This document shows, piece after piece, positions 7,366 to 15,172 of a stretch of 64,000 nt of DNA. Numbering within the stretch: the stretch's first letter is position 1; each line of letters begins with the position of its first letter. Origin of the DNA: Variovorax atrisoli 110B. Lineage in GTDB: Bacteria > Pseudomonadota > Gammaproteobacteria > Burkholderiales > Burkholderiaceae_C. Position numbers and translations under genes: made by a program. The notes below the pieces were generated by a model, which did no database searches, was not told the origin of the DNA, and was given only the letters and a program-made list of their open reading frames with translations. The stretch lies in contig NZ_KB907464.1 of NCBI RefSeq assembly GCF_000382045.1, positions 1 to 64,000 of the forward strand. Direction: 5' to 3'.

Positions 7366-8697
7366 TCAAGACTGGCAGTCGGCCGCTTCGCGCCGGGTCA
7401 GTTTCTTCTCGCCCGCGTACTTGTCGGCGGCGGCCTTCACCATCGGCTTGATGATCTGCTCGTCGGCCTGGTACCAGTCGGACATGTCACCCCACTTCGC
7501 GCCGTCCCAGGTGTGCACGCGCGCCCAGGTCGAGCCCATGTGGTCCTGGCACGAGGTGCTCACCGGCCGCATCACGCCCGAGAAGCCCAGCGCGTCGAGC
7601 TTCTTCTGGTCGAGCGCGAGGTTCTCCATGCCCCAGCGCACCTGCTCGCCGGTCATGACCTTGCCCTTGCCGAAGCGCTCCTGCGCACGCTTGACGGCCT
7701 CGATGGTCAGCATCTGGATGATCACGCCGCGTGTGTAGAGCACCGAGCCAACTTCTTCCTTCGGACCCGTGCCCTGGCCCTTGTCGTGCACCTGCTTGAG
7801 GATGTCCTGGATCACCTTGGGCTCGGTGCCCGAGGTGTTCAGCGCCAGCGCGTGGTAGCCCTTGGCGTTCGCGCCCACGTCCTTCACGTCGGGCTCGGCG
7901 CCGGCCCACCACACGCCGTACATCTTCTCGCGCGGGTAGCCGGTGGCAACGGCCTCCTTCAGGGCGGTGGAATTCATCACGCCCCAGCCCCACAGCAGCA
8001 CGAAGTCGGGGCGCTGCTGGCGCACCTGCAGCCAGGCCGACTTCTGCTCCACGCCCGGCGCGGTCACCGGGATCAGCGAGAGCTCGAAGCCGTTCTGCTT
8101 CGCGCGCTCCTGCAGCAGCGGGATCGGCTCCTTGCCGAAGGGCGAGTCGTGATACACGAGGGCGATCTTCTTGCCCTTGAGTTTGTCCATGCCGCCTTCC
8201 TTCTTCCCGATGTGCTGGATCAGGATGTCGGCTGCGGTCCAGTAGGAGCCCATCAGTGGGAAGTTCCACTTGAAGACGCCGCCGTCCTGCGAGGCGGCCA
8301 GGCCGTAGCCCAGCGTGATCAGCGGGATCTTGTCGGTGGGCACCTTGTCGGTCAGCGCGAAGGTGATGCCGGTGGCCTGCGGGTCGAAGAGCGCGACGCC
8401 CGGGCGCCCCTTCAGGCGCTCGTAGCACTCCACGCCCTTGTCGGTGGCGTAGCCGGTCTCGCACTCCTCGTACGCGATCTTCACGCCGTTGATGCCGCCG
8501 TTGGCGTTGACCAGCTTGATGTAGTCCTGCTTGCCGTTGGCCCAGGGCGTGCCGTTGGGCGCGTAGGGGCCGGTGCGGTACACCAGCAGCGGGAAGAACT
8601 GCTCCTTGGCCTGCGCACCGGCCACGGATGGCGCGAGCGCGGCGCCGAGGGTGCCGGCCACCAGGGCGGCGGTCAGAGCGAGCGATTTGAGTTTCAT
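7366..8697 (-). CDS. Periplasmic substrate-binding protein of the LIV-type ABC transporter
   Basis: This 443-aa receptor of the Peripla_BP_6 (LivJ-like) family captures the substrate for LivHM. A clear signal peptide (MKLKSLALTAALVAGTLGAALAPSVAGAQA) precedes the mature domain. The mature domain has YRTGPYAPNGTPWANGKQDY and NANGGINGVKIAYEECETGY, the latter typical of the first lobe of these receptors. The ATG at 8697 has an AAGGAGAC Shine-Dalgarno 4-11 nt upstream. It lies just downstream of livM (gap 52 bp). At over 440 residues it is longer than LivJ and resembles the receptors found beside acyl-CoA ligases. Ligand unknown. Confidence 0.92.
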   Translation of the reverse strand: MKLKSLALTAALVAGTLGAALAPSVAGAQAKEQFFPLLVYRTGPYAPNGTPWANGKQDYIKLVNANGGINGVKIAYEECETGYATDKGVECYERLKGRPGVALFDPQATGITFALTDKVPTDKIPLITLGYGLAASQDGGVFKWNFPLMGSYWTAADILIQHIGKKEGGMDKLKGKKIALVYHDSPFGKEPIPLLQERAKQNGFELSLIPVTAPGVEQKSAWLQVRQQRPDFVLLWGWGVMNSTALKEAVATGYPREKMYGVWWAGAEPDVKDVGANAKGYHALALNTSGTEPKVIQDILKQVHDKGQGTGPKEEVGSVLYTRGVIIQMLTIEAVKRAQERFGKGKVMTGEQVRWGMENLALDQKKLDALGFSGVMRPVSTSCQDHMGSTWARVHTWDGAKWGDMSDWYQADEQIIKPMVKAAADKYAGEKKLTRREAADCQS

Positions 8698-8749
8698 GCC
8701 TGTCTCCTTTGTGGGCACCTCGGTGCCGGGTTTCTACGAACGGAACTCG

Positions 8750-9814
8750 TCAATGCGGGAAGGGCCACAGCCGCAGCTTCTCCTTGGCCGTGGACCACAG
8801 CCGCGCGAGGCCGTGCGGCTCCACGATCAGGAAGAACACGATCAGCGCGCCGAAGATCATGGTCTCCAGGTGCGAGGCGAGCGCGGTGGAAATCGAGAAG
8901 CCCAGCCATGCGGGCAGCTGGTTCAGGAACAGCGGCAGCAGCACGATGAAGGCGGCGCCGAAGAAGCAGCCCATGATCGATCCCAGCCCGCCGATGATCA
9001 CCATGAACAGCAGCTGGAACGAGCGGTCGATGCTGAAGGCCGCCGGCTCCCACGCGCCGAGGTGAACGAAGCCCCACAGCGCGCCGGCCACGCCGACGAT
9101 GAAGCTGCTCACCGCGAAGGCCGTGAGCTTGGCGTACACCGGGCGGATGCCGATCACCGCGGCCGCCACGTCCATGTCGCGCATCGCCATCCACTCGCGG
9201 CCGATGGCGCTGCGCACCAGGTTCTTTGCGAGCAGCGCGAACACCGACACGAAGACCAGGCAGAAAAGATACTTCTGCGCCGGCGACTCGATGGGCACGC
9301 CGAACACGTTGAGCCCCGCCACGCTCACCGAGCCGGAGGAAGAGTTGTTGGTGAACCACTGGATGCGCAGGAAGGCCCAGTCGGTGAAGAACTGCGCCGC
9401 CAGCGTGGCCACGGCCAGGTACAGCCCCTTGATGCGCAGGCTGGGAATGCCGAACAGCACGCCGATGACAGTGGCGCACAGCCCGCCCAGCAGCAGCGAC
9501 GCGATCAGCGGCATGCCGTCGATGCGCACCTGGAAGTTGTAGGCCGCGTACGCACCCACCGCCATGAAGGCGCCGGTGCCCAGCGAGATCTGCCCGCAGT
9601 AGCCCACCAGGATGTTCAGCCCCAGTGCGGCGAGCGACAGGATGAGGAAGGGCGTGAGGATCGCTCGCATCCAGTAGTCCGACACGCTCAGCGGCACCAC
9701 CACGAAGGCCACGACGAGCAGCGCCAGGATCGCGAAGCGGTCCTGCGCGATCGGGAAGATCTGCTGGTCGGCGCGGTAGCTCGACTTGAATTGGCCGTTT
9801 TCTCTGTAGAACAT
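8750..9814 (-). CDS. livM: Branched-chain amino acid-type ABC transporter permease LivM
   Basis: This inner-membrane permease is 354 aa with about ten hydrophobic segments. The family motif LGLNILVGYCGQISLGTGAFMAVGAYAAY is present around residues 75-105 (split here as LGLNILVGYCGQ, ISLGTGAFMAVGAYAAY). The EAA-type loop GREWMAMRDMDVAAAVIGI appears in the second half, followed by KLTAFAVSSFIVGVAGALWG. The start MFYRENG at 9814 was chosen because the upstream extension is non-coding in character and contains a duplicated fragment of the livH end. There is no strong Shine-Dalgarno (CTGAAA only). It pairs with LivH in the transporter. Confidence 0.92.
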   Translation of the reverse strand: MFYRENGQFKSSYRADQQIFPIAQDRFAILALLVVAFVVVPLSVSDYWMRAILTPFLILSLAALGLNILVGYCGQISLGTGAFMAVGAYAAYNFQVRIDGMPLIASLLLGGLCATVIGVLFGIPSLRIKGLYLAVATLAAQFFTDWAFLRIQWFTNNSSSGSVSVAGLNVFGVPIESPAQKYLFCLVFVSVFALLAKNLVRSAIGREWMAMRDMDVAAAVIGIRPVYAKLTAFAVSSFIVGVAGALWGFVHLGAWEPAAFSIDRSFQLLFMVIIGGLGSIMGCFFGAAFIVLLPLFLNQLPAWLGFSISTALASHLETMIFGALIVFFLIVEPHGLARLWSTAKEKLRLWPFPH

Positions 9815-9816
9815 TT

Positions 9817-9838
9817 TCAGACCCGATCGATGATCTTT
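9817..9838 (-). repeat. Duplicated vestige of the livH 3' end upstream of livM
   Basis: On the minus strand this stretch still reads as K-I-I-D-R-V-stop, the same last residues as LivH (stop at 9909-9911), though the DNA has diverged at several positions. It abuts the livM start codon. The 94-bp gap between livH and livM therefore seems to have arisen by a partial duplication of the livH tail. Confidence 0.55.
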
Positions 9839-9859
9839 TGGCTCCGGCCCGCTTCGCTT

Positions 9860-9876
9860 AACTTGCTTCGCAAGTT
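9860..9876. other. Intercistronic hairpin between livH and livM
   Basis: AACTTGC and GCAAGTT form a perfect 7-bp stem around a TTC loop, in the short gap between livH and livM. There is no T-tract, so it is not a canonical terminator. It could act as an mRNA stability or processing element. Confidence 0.45.
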
Positions 9877-9908
9877 GGCCTGCGCCGAAAAATTGTTGAT
9901 CTCGTATT

Positions 9909-10838
9909 TCATACGCGATCAATGATTTTTTCGCCGAAGAGGCCTTGCGGACGGACCAGCAGGAACACCAGCGCGAGAACGTAGGCAAACCAGATCTCGA
10001 TGCCGCCGCCGAACATCGGCCCGAGGTAGATCTCGGAGAGCTTCTCGCCCACGCCGATCAGCAGGCCGCCGATGATCGCGCCCGGGATGGAAGTGAGCCC
10101 GCCCAGGATCACCACCGGCAGCGCCTTCAGCGCCACCAGCGACAGCGAGAACTGCACGCCCAGCTTCGATCCCCAGATGATCCCGGCCACCAGTGCAGAG
10201 AAGCCGGCCACCGACCACACGATCACCCAGATGCGCTTGAGCGGAATGCCGATGGACTGCGCGGCCTGGTGGTCGTCGGCCACCGCGCGCAGGGCCCGGC
10301 CGGTGGCGGTCTTCTGGAAGAAGATGGCCAGCACCACCACGAGTCCGGCCGCCACCAGCGCGGCGATCAGGTCTTCCTGGCTCAGCAGCAGGCCGCCCTG
10401 GAAGGTGTTCTCCAGCACCATCAGTGGCTCCTTGGGCATGCCGACGTCGATCTTGTAGATGTCGTTGCCGAAGATGGTCTGGCCCATGCCGTCGAGGAAG
10501 TAGGCGATGCCCAGCGTCGCCATCAGCAGCGTGATGCCTTCCTGGTTCACCAGCCTGCTCAGCGCGAGCCGCTCGATCAGCCATGCCACGACCACCATCA
10601 CCGCCATGGCAGCGACGAAGGCCAGGATGTTGGCGAGGATCTGGCTCTGGAAGCCGAACCACTGCGGGAACCACTCGGCGAAGCGCGCCATCGCCAGCGC
10701 TGCGAAGAGCACCATCGCGCCCTGCGCGAAGTTGAAGACGCCGGAGGCCTTGTAGATCAGCACGAAGCCGATGGCGATCAGCGAATAGAGCATGCCGACC
10801 ATCAGGCCGCCGAAGAGGGTTTCGAGGAAAAAGCCCAT
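9909..10838 (-). CDS. livH: Branched-chain amino acid-type ABC transporter permease LivH
   Basis: This 309-aa inner-membrane permease has the typical LivH N-terminus LFGGLMVGMLYSLIAIGFVLIYKASGVFNFAQG (shown as family segments LFGGLMVGMLYSLIAIG and VFNFAQGAMVLFAALA). The EAA-like loop GRALRAVADDHQAAQSIGI is present, as is the C-terminal LVRPQGLFGEKIIDRV. The start at 10838 (MGFFLETLFGG) was chosen because the open frame upstream is only the palindromic repeat 3a. It forms the translocation pore together with LivM. Confidence 0.93.
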   Translation of the reverse strand: MGFFLETLFGGLMVGMLYSLIAIGFVLIYKASGVFNFAQGAMVLFAALAMARFAEWFPQWFGFQSQILANILAFVAAMAVMVVVAWLIERLALSRLVNQEGITLLMATLGIAYFLDGMGQTIFGNDIYKIDVGMPKEPLMVLENTFQGGLLLSQEDLIAALVAAGLVVVLAIFFQKTATGRALRAVADDHQAAQSIGIPLKRIWVIVWSVAGFSALVAGIIWGSKLGVQFSLSLVALKALPVVILGGLTSIPGAIIGGLLIGVGEKLSEIYLGPMFGGGIEIWFAYVLALVFLLVRPQGLFGEKIIDRV

Positions 10839-10852
10839 GGTCAGTTTCTTTC

Positions 10853-10969
10853 TCCCTCTCCCGCTTGCGGGAGAGGGCGGGGGTGAGGGCAGGCGGCGTT
10901 GGAAAAACCGATGAAGGTAGCGAGGCCGTCGGCCCTCACCCCAACCCTCTCCCGCAAGCGGGAGAGGGG
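10853..10969. repeat. Family 3 paired inverted repeat, copy 3a
   Basis: Two inverted units lie 40 bp apart. Each has a perfect hairpin (CTCCCGCTTGCGGGAG and CTCCCGCAAGCGGGAG) next to a CCCTCACCCC/GGGGTGAGGG box, and the whole forms a larger palindrome. It fills the livG-livH gap. This CCCTCACCC-CCCTCTCCC style of repeat is widespread in proteobacterial genomes. Confidence 0.8.
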
Positions 10970-11000
10970 GCAAGACGGGGAGCGCTCGTGTGCTGCCACG

Positions 11001-11834
11001 TCAGTGCTCCACGCCGAGGTATGCCCGGATCACGTCTTCGTTGTTCCGGACCTCATCCGGCGTCCCATCGCCGATCTTCTTGCCGTAGTCCAGCACCACC
11101 ACGCGGTCGGAGATGTCCATCACCACGCCCATGTCGTGTTCGATCAGCACGATGGTGGCGCCGAACTCGTCGTTCACGTCGAGGATGAAGCGGCTCATGT
11201 CCTGCTTCTCCTCCACGTTCATGCCGGCCATGGGCTCGTCCAGCAGTAGCACCTGCGGCTCCATCGCGAGCGCGCGGCCCAGGTCGACGCGCTTCTGCAG
11301 GCCGTAGGGCAGGCGCCCCACGGGCGTCTTGCGGTGCGCCTGGATCTCGAGGAAGTCGATGATGTGCTCGACGAATTCGCGGTGCGCGAGCTCCTCGCGC
11401 TCGGCCGGTCCCCAGCGCAGCGCCTGCGCGAACAGGCCGCTCTTCATCTTGAGGTTGCGCCCCGTCATGATGTTGTCGAGCACGCTCATGCCCTTGAAGA
11501 GGGCCAGGTTCTGGAAGGTGCGCGCCACGCCCATCTCGGCCACCTGGCGCGAGTTCATGTGCTTGAAGGTCTTGCCGCGGAAGGTGATGGAGCCCTGCTG
11601 CGGCCAGTACACGCCGTTGATGCAGTTCAGCATCGAGCTCTTGCCCGCGCCGTTCGGCCCGATGATGGCCCGCACCTCGTGCTCGCGCACGTTGAAGCTG
11701 ATGTCGGTGAGCGCCTTCACGCCGCCGAAGCTCAGGGAGATGTTCTGCACGTCGAGGATGACCTCGCCGTCCTTGCGGCCGCCCCGGGTCGTTGTTGCAA
11801 GCATGGAGGCCTCGGTGTGGTTGTGCGCGTTCAT
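11001..11834 (-). CDS. livG: Branched-chain amino acid-type ABC transporter ATP-binding protein LivG
   Basis: This 277-aa ATPase partners LivF. It has Walker A GPNGAGKSS, the LivG-type insert GVARTFQNLALFKGMSVLDNIMTGRN (shown as GVARTFQNLALF and SVLDNIMTGRN), a signature-like LPYGLQKRVDLGRAL and Walker B VLLLDEPMAGM. ATG at 11832-11834 overlaps the stop of the upstream ligase in an ATGA arrangement, which argues for translational coupling and for this start. An internal Met ten residues in is an alternative. The coupling ties CoA-ligase and transporter expression together. Confidence 0.93.
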   Translation of the reverse strand: MNAHNHTEASMLATTTRGGRKDGEVILDVQNISLSFGGVKALTDISFNVREHEVRAIIGPNGAGKSSMLNCINGVYWPQQGSITFRGKTFKHMNSRQVAEMGVARTFQNLALFKGMSVLDNIMTGRNLKMKSGLFAQALRWGPAEREELAHREFVEHIIDFLEIQAHRKTPVGRLPYGLQKRVDLGRALAMEPQVLLLDEPMAGMNVEEKQDMSRFILDVNDEFGATIVLIEHDMGVVMDISDRVVVLDYGKKIGDGTPDEVRNNEDVIRAYLGVEH

Positions 11835-13786
11835 GCGGCCGCCTTGACCAGTGGAAAGCGCTTCGCGTCGACGATCTTCAGCGTGGCGCTCACCGAGCCC
11901 GTGCGTCCGTCCTCGAACTTGACCTGGGTTTCGATGAACTGCTCGGCCTTGCCGCCGTAGAGCGCATCGACCAGCACCGCGTATTTGTCCGCGATGAAGC
12001 CGCGGCGCACCTTGCGCGTGCGGGTGAGCTCGTCGTCGTCGGGGTCGAGCTCCTTGTGCAGCACCAGGAAGCGGGCGATCTGCGTCTCGCCCATGCCGTC
12101 TTCCGCGGCGAGGTCGGCGTTCACCTTGGCGATGCACTCGGCCACCAGCGCGAGCACGTCGGCCTTGCCGGCCAGGTCGACGTAGCCGCCGTAGGCCAGG
12201 CCGCGGCGCTCGGCCCAGTTGCCGACGGCCTCGTAGTCGATGTTGATGGCGGCGCAGACCTCGTCGCGGCCGTTGCCAAAGCACACGGCCTCCTTGATCT
12301 GAGGGAAGAACTTGAGCTTGTTCTCGATGTAGTTGGGCGCGAAGATCGCGCCGCCCACGAGCCGGCCCACGTCCTTGGCGCGGTCGATGATGCGCAGGTG
12401 GCCCTCGCTGTCGAGCACGCCGGCGTCGCCGGTGTGGAAGTAGCCGTTCGCATCCAGCACCTCGGCGGTGGCGTCGGGGCGCTTGTAGTACTCCTTGAGC
12501 ACAGACACCCCGCGCACCAGCACCTCGCCGTCGTCGGCGATCTTCAGCTCGATGCCCGGCGCGGCCGTGCCCACGGTCTGCAGCTTGACCTTGCCGTCCT
12601 GCTGCAGGCACACATAGGCGCAGGTCTCGGTCTGGCCGTAGAACTGCTTCAGGTTCACGCCGATGGAGCGGTAGAAGCGGAACAGGTCGGGCCCGATGGC
12701 CGCGCCCGCGGTATAGGCCACGCGGATGCGGCTCATGCCCAGCACGTTGCGCAGCGGGCCGTAGATCAGCAGGTCGCCCAGGCGGTACATCAGCCGGTCG
12801 CCCGTGCTCACCGGTGCGCCGTTGAGGATGTCCGCGCCCACGCGCTGCGCCAGCGCCATGAACTTCGCGTACAGCCAGCGCTTGGGCGCGGCGGCGTCCT
12901 CCATTCGGATCGACACGGCCGTGAGCAGCCCCTCGAAGGTGCGCGGCGGGCCGAAGTAGTAGCTCGGGCCGATCTCGCGCATGTCGTTCATCACCGTTTC
13001 CGACGATTCTGGGCAGTTGAGCGTGAAGCCGCCCACCAGCCACTGCGCCACCGAGAACAGGTGGTCGCCCACCCACGCCATCGGCAGGTAGCTCATGATG
13101 TTGTCGCCGGGGCCGAGCCTGTCGGTCTGCACGCCGCCGCGGCCCGCCGCGATGAAGCTCGCGTGCGTCTGGCACACGCCCTTGGGGCGGCCGGTGGTGC
13201 CGGAGGTGTAGAGGATCACGCCGACGTCGGTGGCCTCGCCGCTGGCCACCGCGCGGTCGTAGTGGCCCACGTTGGACTTGTCGAACTCGCGGCCCAGCGC
13301 GCGCAGCTGCTCGTAGCTCATGAGCCCGGGCTGGTCGTAGTGGCGCAGGCCCTTGGGGTCGTCGTAGACGATGTAGCGGATGCCCGGCTGCCCGCCCTGC
13401 TGCAGCTCGCGGCATTCGAGCAGCTTGTCGACCTGCTCCTGGTCCTCGACGATCACGAACTCGATGCCGGCGTCCTGCAGCATGAAGACCATCTCGCCGG
13501 CCACCGCGTCCTGGTACAGCGGCACGGGCACGCCGCGCAGGCTCTGCGCCGCGACCGCCGACATGTACAGGTGCGGCCGGTTGGCGCCGACGATCGCGAG
13601 GTTGTCGAAGGGCTTGAAGCCCAGGCTCGCGAGGCCGCAGGCGATCTCGCGCACTTCCTGCGCCACGGCGCTCCAGCTCCAGGTTTGCCAGATGCCGAGG
13701 TCCTTCTCGCGCATGGCGGGGGCCTCGGGCCGGGCCTCGGCATGCGCGAGCAGCAGACGGGGAAAGGTGGGGGCGGGTGTTTGCAC
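11831..13786 (-). CDS. AMP-dependent long-chain/aryl acyl-CoA synthetase
   Basis: This adenylate-forming ligase of about 651 aa is in the long-chain fatty acyl-CoA synthetase family (FadD/FAA-like, long form). The phosphate-binding loop ILYTSGTTGRPKG is at residues 191-203. QFYGQTETCAYVC matches the adenine motif, and YFHTGDAGVLDSEGHLRIIDR the hinge motif. VRRGFIADKY lies near the C-terminus. GTG at 13784-13786 is the best available start (giving QTPAPTFPRLLLAHAEARPE), but no clear Shine-Dalgarno precedes it, so the exact N-terminus is uncertain. It is the first gene of the minus-strand unit and faces the Crp/Fnr gene across a perfect palindrome. It likely activates the acid imported by LivFGHM. 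Confidence 0.9.
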   Translation of the reverse strand: MQTPAPTFPRLLLAHAEARPEAPAMREKDLGIWQTWSWSAVAQEVREIACGLASLGFKPFDNLAIVGANRPHLYMSAVAAQSLRGVPVPLYQDAVAGEMVFMLQDAGIEFVIVEDQEQVDKLLECRELQQGGQPGIRYIVYDDPKGLRHYDQPGLMSYEQLRALGREFDKSNVGHYDRAVASGEATDVGVILYTSGTTGRPKGVCQTHASFIAAGRGGVQTDRLGPGDNIMSYLPMAWVGDHLFSVAQWLVGGFTLNCPESSETVMNDMREIGPSYYFGPPRTFEGLLTAVSIRMEDAAAPKRWLYAKFMALAQRVGADILNGAPVSTGDRLMYRLGDLLIYGPLRNVLGMSRIRVAYTAGAAIGPDLFRFYRSIGVNLKQFYGQTETCAYVCLQQDGKVKLQTVGTAAPGIELKIADDGEVLVRGVSVLKEYYKRPDATAEVLDANGYFHTGDAGVLDSEGHLRIIDRAKDVGRLVGGAIFAPNYIENKLKFFPQIKEAVCFGNGRDEVCAAINIDYEAVGNWAERRGLAYGGYVDLAGKADVLALVAECIAKVNADLAAEDGMGETQIARFLVLHKELDPDDDELTRTRKVRRGFIADKYAVLVDALYGGKAEQFIETQVKFEDGRTGSVSATLKIVDAKRFPLVKAAA

Positions 13787-13821
13787 AGTGGGCGGATCGT
13801 AGGACTCACTTTGACGCCCGC

Positions 13822-13839
13822 TTGTCGTTCCAACGACAA
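13822..13839. promoter_or_regulatory. Perfect 18-bp inverted repeat in the ligase / Crp-Fnr divergent promoter
   Basis: TTGTCGTT and AACGACAA are exact reverse complements separated by CC, in the 84-bp gap between the divergent ligase and Crp/Fnr-family genes. The half-site spacing resembles Crp/Fnr-family operators, which have TTG and CAA outer ends. The adjacent regulator is the natural candidate to bind it and control both directions. Confidence 0.65.
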
Positions 13840-13870
13840 TCCTAGGGACACTACTCCCCGGAGTTTCCCG

Positions 13871-14650
13871 ATGCCTCACGGCCATCCCACCCACAGCGCG
13901 CTCGGCGGTTCGACCATCAGGGACCGGGTGCGCGCAGCCAATGCGGAAGAGCTGGCCGGCATTCCCTGGCTCTCGACCCTCACGCCCGCCGAGCGCCGCC
14001 GTGCCGAGGCCGCGCTGGTGGTCGGCGAGGCCGAGCCCGGCGACCTGGTGTGCCGCGTCGGTCGCTCGCCCACCTACTGGTTCGGCGTGGTCGAGGGCCT
14101 GCTGAAGATGAGCAACGACAACGCCGACGGCGGCTCCGTCACCTACACCGGCGTGCCGCCCGGCGGATGGTTCGGCGAGGGCACGGTGATGAAGCGCGAG
14201 CCCTACCGCTACAACATCCAGGCGCTGCGGCGCAGCCTCATCGCCGGGCTGCCGACCGAAAGCTTCCACTGGCTGCTCGACCACTCCATCGGCTTCAACC
14301 GCTTCGTGATGAACCAGCTCAACGAGCGGCTGGGCCAGTTCATCGCCGCACTCGAGATCGACCGGCTCAACAACCCCGACGCGCGCGTGGCGCGCAACCT
14401 CGTGTCGCTCTTCAACCCGGTGCTGTACCCGGGCGTGGGCGAAGTCCTGCGGATCACGCAGCAGGAGCTGGCCTACCTGGTCGGCCTCTCGCGCCAGCGC
14501 GTGAACGAGGCGCTCAACGCGCTGTCGGCGCAGGGGCTGATCCGCGTGGAATACGGCGGCCTGCGCGTGCTCGACCTGCCGGGCCTGCGCGCGACCGCCA
14601 TGTCGAACAGGAAGAGCCAGCCGGCGACAACCCAGGCACAAAGACCATGA
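13871..14650 (+). CDS. Crp/Fnr-family transcriptional regulator
   Basis: This 259-aa regulator has an N-terminal cyclic-nucleotide-binding-like beta-roll (about 25-145, with GGWFGEGTVMKRE at the glycine-rich turn). A dimer helix (WLLDHSIGFNRFVMNQLNERLGQFIAALE) follows, then a C-terminal winged helix with recognition helix in ITQQELAYLVGLSRQRVNEALNALSAQGLI (segments ITQQELAYLVGLSRQ and RVNEALNALSAQGLI). No N-terminal Cys cluster is visible, so it is not a classical Fnr oxygen sensor; Cys is nearly absent. It is divergent from the ligase/liv operon and probably controls it. The stop overlaps the next start (ATGA). Confidence 0.92.
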   Translation: MPHGHPTHSALGGSTIRDRVRAANAEELAGIPWLSTLTPAERRRAEAALVVGEAEPGDLVCRVGRSPTYWFGVVEGLLKMSNDNADGGSVTYTGVPPGGWFGEGTVMKREPYRYNIQALRRSLIAGLPTESFHWLLDHSIGFNRFVMNQLNERLGQFIAALEIDRLNNPDARVARNLVSLFNPVLYPGVGEVLRITQQELAYLVGLSRQRVNEALNALSAQGLIRVEYGGLRVLDLPGLRATAMSNRKSQPATTQAQRP

Positions 14651-15114
14651 CCCAACTTTCCGACAAGCTCCAGATCGTGCCCGCTAACGCCGAGGCAGCA
14701 TTCATCCCGCCCCCGGAACCGCCCAAGGCCCGGCCCGAAAGCGCCGGCCCCACGCTGGAAGAAGCCATCGCACGCAACGAGGCCCTCACCGAGAAGATCG
14801 AGGCGCTCGACGCGGTGCTGGCCAGGCCGCTCAACGAGATCCTCGCCGACCGCGAGAAGGCCGAGGAAGCCGCGCTCGCGTGGGACCGCTTCGGCGCCAT
14901 GTGGATGCTCTCGCAGCGCGCGATGCGCCGCGTGGCGCTCGACCTCGCAGCGCAGCTCGGCGTGAGCGAGGAAGAGGTGGTGGCGCGTGCCATGGCCAAT
15001 GCCAACGCGGTGCTCAACGGCGCGGACGAGGTCGACCTGGGCGGCACCATCGCGCCGGCGCAGATGCAGCACATCGCGCGGCATCGGAGCTTCCTGAGAA
15101 AGCAGTTCAAGTAG
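14647..15114 (+). CDS. Conserved hypothetical protein coupled to the Crp/Fnr regulator
   Basis: This 155-aa soluble protein matches no family I recognise. Its ATG overlaps the regulator's stop (ATGA at 14647-14650), so the two are likely translated together. The first 45 residues are Pro/Glu-rich and probably disordered (FIPPPEPPKARPESAGP). Residues 50-100 look helical and possibly coiled (EEAIARNEALTEKIEALDAVL), and the C-terminal half is alpha-helical with a basic end (HIARHRSFLRKQFK). There are no membrane or signal segments. Its position suggests an accessory role to the regulator, which is inference only. Confidence 0.75.
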   Translation: MTQLSDKLQIVPANAEAAFIPPPEPPKARPESAGPTLEEAIARNEALTEKIEALDAVLARPLNEILADREKAEEAALAWDRFGAMWMLSQRAMRRVALDLAAQLGVSEEEVVARAMANANAVLNGADEVDLGGTIAPAQMQHIARHRSFLRKQFK

Positions 15115-15172
15115 GGACAAGCGATTCGCTTTAACCTTGCGGCCTTCGTTCCATCAACAAAGACTTCTCCAG

